From NCBI GenBank assembly GCA_046292445.1, contig JBKBQT010000018.1:3649-67648 (forward strand): 64,000 bases of DNA, read 5' to 3'. The notes beneath the pieces are model-generated. The model was not told the DNA's origin. It did no database searches and saw only the letters and a program-made list of their open reading frames with translations. The stretch's first letter is position 1; each line of letters begins with the position of its first letter. The stretch comes from CALIZF01 sp046292445 (GTDB lineage Bacteria > Pseudomonadota > Alphaproteobacteria > Rhodobacterales > Rhodobacteraceae). Positions 62,080 to 64,000 of this stretch are shown here, piece after piece. The position numbers and the translations under genes were made by a program.

Positions 62080-63195
62080 ATGACCCTCTCCCGCCGCCGC
62101 ACGCTCGCCCTCATCGGGGGCGGCACCATCCTCGCCGCCACCGCCGGCGGCACCGCCTTTGCCCTCACCCGCACCCCGACCCGCGCCCTCGCGCCCTGGT
62201 CGGCGGCAGGCAGCTATGCCGATCCGCGCAAGAACGCGCTGAGCTGGGCGATCCTCGCGCCCAACCCGCACAACCGCCAGCCCTGGCAGGTCGCCCTGAC
62301 CGGCGACAACGGCCTGACCATCTGGCGCGATCCGGCCCGAAACCTGCCGCATACCGATCCCCACGACCGGCAGATGACCATCGGCATGGGCTGTTTCCTC
62401 GAACTGATGGTGATCGCCGCCAGCGGGACCGGCCATGCCGTAGACGTGACGCTGTTTCCCGAGGGCGAGGGCGACGGGCGCCCGGTGGCCACCGCCACAT
62501 TCCGGGCCGGGGCCGCCGAGCCTCATCCGCTGCTGCCGCAGGTGCCGCACCGCCGGTCCACCAAGGAACCGTACGAGGCCCGCGCCCTGTCGGCCGACCA
62601 CGCTGTTACGATCGGATCCTTCGCAACCGTCATCACGGACCCGGATCAGGTCGCCGCGCTGCGAACCCTCACCTGGGACGCATGGATGATCGAGGCGGAA
62701 ACGCCCCGGACCCATGGCGAGAGCGTCGAACTGATGCGCTTCGGCAAGGCCGAGATCGAGGCGAACCCGGACGGGATCGACCTTGGCGGGCCGTTCCTCG
62801 AAACGCTGATGCTCGCGCGCGTGCTGACCCGCGCGGCACAACTCGACCCCACATCGCAGGGATTTCGCCAGGGGGTTGTCATCTACAAGGCGATGCTGGC
62901 TGCAACCCCGGCTTACGGCGTCATCACGACAACCGGGAACACGCGGGCGGACCAGATCGACGCGGGACGGCGCTGGTTACGGCTCAACCTCGTGACCACC
63001 GCGCTCGGCGTGTCGCTCCATCCGGTCAGCCAGGCGCTGCAGGAATTCCCCGAAATGGCCGGTCCCTACGCCCGCGCCCACGCGATGCTCGCCAGCCCCG
63101 GCGAGACGGTTCAAATGCTCGGCCGGTTGGGCTACGGTCCGGCATCGCAACCAACACCGCGCTGGCCGCTGGAGACACGGATGCTGGATGCCTGA
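62080..63195 (+). CDS. Tat-exported nitroreductase-fold (Acg-like) protein
   Basis: The 371-residue protein starts with a twin-arginine signal (SRRRTLALIGGGTILAAT), so it is probably exported folded with its flavin. The body resembles the Acg/nitroreductase family: AILAPNPHNRQPWQVAL, PHRRSTKEPYE and DAGRRWLRLNLVTTALGVSLHPVSQ (two segments), ending in a glycine-poor MLGRLGYGP segment. The electron donor and substrate are unknown. AAAAGGAG precedes ATG 62080. The marR gene overlaps its end by eight bases. Confidence 0.82.
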   Translation: MTLSRRRTLALIGGGTILAATAGGTAFALTRTPTRALAPWSAAGSYADPRKNALSWAILAPNPHNRQPWQVALTGDNGLTIWRDPARNLPHTDPHDRQMTIGMGCFLELMVIAASGTGHAVDVTLFPEGEGDGRPVATATFRAGAAEPHPLLPQVPHRRSTKEPYEARALSADHAVTIGSFATVITDPDQVAALRTLTWDAWMIEAETPRTHGESVELMRFGKAEIEANPDGIDLGGPFLETLMLARVLTRAAQLDPTSQGFRQGVVIYKAMLAATPAYGVITTTGNTRADQIDAGRRWLRLNLVTTALGVSLHPVSQALQEFPEMAGPYARAHAMLASPGETVQMLGRLGYGPASQPTPRWPLETRMLDA

Positions 63196-63766
63196 CACCC
63201 GCACAACCGGCACCATCCCGTTCGCCGGCACCATCCCGGTCGCCGGCGACGAACCGGCCCCGGCGACGACCCCGGCCGCAGCGGCGACCCCGGCTGCGGA
63301 ACAGGACCCGGCCGCGTCAGCGGTCGGGCTCGCCTTCGCGGTGTTCAACGAGGTCGGCATCCTCGCGCAACTGTCGTCCACCCTGCTCGAGGCGCATCTG
63401 CCCCCCGGCTTCGTCGCGGCGCAGTTCGCGGTGCTCAATCACCTCTGGCGCCGGCCCGAAGGTGCCACGCCGCAGCGCATGGCAAGGGCGTTCCAGGTCC
63501 CGAAAACCTCGATGACCCATTCCATCGCGGTTCTGGAACGCGCCGGGCTGGTCGCGGTGCTGCCCAACCCGGACGACGGCCGGTCCAAGATCGTGCGGAT
63601 CACCGATGCGGGCATCGCCTTCCGCGACCGGACCATCGCCGCCCTCGCCCCCGACACGGCCCGGGCGCTCGCCCGCCTCACCCCCGGCACGCTCGACGCG
63701 CTGCTGCCGCCCTTGCGGCACCTGCGCGCGGTCATGGACGCGGCTCGCGATGCGGCAAAGGGTTAA
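63188..63766 (+). CDS. MarR family transcriptional regulator
   Basis: The 192-residue protein has a MarR winged-helix domain (about 45-185): FVAAQFAVLNHLWRRPEGATPQ, recognition helix VPKTSMTHSIAVLERAGL and wing NPDDGRSKIVRITDAG. The first 45 residues are low-complexity (Pro/Ala/Thr-rich), beginning with an 18-bp tandem duplication (63209-63226 and 63227-63244) that encodes GTIPFA then GTIPVA. It probably represses its own operon through the two palindromes upstream of the nitroreductase gene. The ATG overlaps the preceding stop by eight bases. Confidence 0.86.
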   Translation: MPDTRTTGTIPFAGTIPVAGDEPAPATTPAAAATPAAEQDPAASAVGLAFAVFNEVGILAQLSSTLLEAHLPPGFVAAQFAVLNHLWRRPEGATPQRMARAFQVPKTSMTHSIAVLERAGLVAVLPNPDDGRSKIVRITDAGIAFRDRTIAALAPDTARALARLTPGTLDALLPPLRHLRAVMDAARDAAKG

Positions 63767-63775
63767 GAGACGGTA

Positions 63776-63795
63776 AACGGCTCTTGCAAGCCGTT
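63776..63795. terminator. Hairpin between convergent marR and trpA
   Basis: AACGGCT (63776-63782) and AGCCGTT (63789-63795) are perfect arms around CTTGCA, ten bases after the marR stop. A second short palindrome, TCCACGCGTGGA (63820-63831), lies before the trpA stop. A shared terminator role is likely from position only. Confidence 0.45.
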
Positions 63796-63854
63796 GAAAT
63801 TACGCGATCCGAGGCCCTATCCACGCGTGGACACACCGGCGCTGCACCCCGGGG

Positions 63855-64000
63855 CTATGCCCTGTGCGCCCCCTCGGCGAGCGACCGGACAAAGGCCAGC
63901 ACCGCGTCCACCCCCTGCCCCTCGCCGATCAGCCGCACGATCGCCGACCCCACGACACAGCCATCGGCGACCCCGGCAATCGCCTCTGCGGCCTCCGGCG
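63855..64000 (-). CDS. trpA: Tryptophan synthase alpha subunit, 3' end only
   Basis: The window contains only the last 48 or so codons. They read ADGCVVGSAIVRLIGEGQG and then a helical end (VLAFVRSLAEGAHRA-stop), which fits the C-terminus of TrpA: the strand-loop DGxVVGSAxV binds the indole-glycerol-phosphate phosphate group. The rest of the gene lies beyond the right edge. TrpA cleaves indole-3-glycerol phosphate to indole for TrpB. Confidence 0.78.
   Translation of the reverse strand, partial: PEAAEAIAGVADGCVVGSAIVRLIGEGQGVDAVLAFVRSLAEGAHRA

Overview
The window is high-GC DNA, densely coded on both strands, and reads as chromosome from an alphaproteobacterium of the Rhodobacteraceae (Rhodobacterales). 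The grounds are a Rhodobacter-type petABC operon with the conserved Rieske N-terminus, cytochrome c', a six-gene Mrp antiporter with fused A and B subunits, DUF2794, the ferritin-like iron exporter MbfA with an Irr-type box, three sets of TRAP transporter genes, and two copies of an intergenic element with a TATTTGGG...TGAAGCCGGGG core. I see no rRNA, tRNA, CRISPR array, insertion sequence or prophage. The taxonomic call rests on protein resemblance, not on a search.

Layout. 0-3.5 kb: two long palindromes, then a TPP riboswitch driving thiBPQ (thiamine/TPP import). 3.5-6.3 kb: cytochrome bc1 operon (petA with a TTG start, petB, petC). 6.5-10.3 kb: adenylate/guanylate cyclase, a GST pair, glucokinase, a ModE-like regulator. 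10.4-16.3 kb: Mrp/Pha-type Na+(K+)/H+ antiporter operon. 16.5-22.9 kb: EamA transporter, deoD, DUF2794, an NlpC/P60 plus leucyl-aminopeptidase pair, beta-carbonic anhydrase, cytochrome c'. 23-28.7 kb: glutathione-dependent formaldehyde dehydrogenase, an RTX-repeat protein, two tandem NYN-domain proteins, mbfA and a nitroreductase. 28.9-33.0 kb: five mostly overlapping genes (AEC transporter, DUF188, EamA, ornithine-cyclodeaminase family, alpha/beta hydrolase). 33-35.5 kb: CsbD-like protein, a cytochrome b561-YceI fusion divergent from a free-standing YceI.

35.5-50.1 kb looks like one catabolic neighbourhood: DctMQP TRAP transporter, gentisate-1,2-dioxygenase-type cupin, esterase-like hydrolase, VOC protein, MarR regulator, 4,5-dihydroxyphthalate-decarboxylase-like protein, Gfo/Idh/MocA dehydrogenase, PDR/VanB-type reductase, LigXa/phthalate-dioxygenase-type Rieske oxygenase, and a second transporter (TAXI binding protein plus fused permease). 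The gene set matches the phthalate upper pathway (oxygenase, reductase, diol dehydrogenase, decarboxylase), but the only recognisable ring-cleavage enzyme is of the gentisate type, so the true substrate is open. A TTAGA-AG-TCTAA palindrome overlaps the divergent oxygenase/reductase promoters and is the best candidate site for the local MarR protein.

50.1-64 kb returns to core functions: dnaG-rpoD, parE (convergent with rpoD across a perfect hairpin), a PHB-depolymerase-type esterase with a 12-bp repeat linker, a ribbon-helix-helix regulator, an MFS transporter, TrmO, an L-lactate dehydrogenase, a Tat-exported nitroreductase-fold protein co-transcribed with a MarR regulator behind twin palindromic operators, and the 3' end of trpA.
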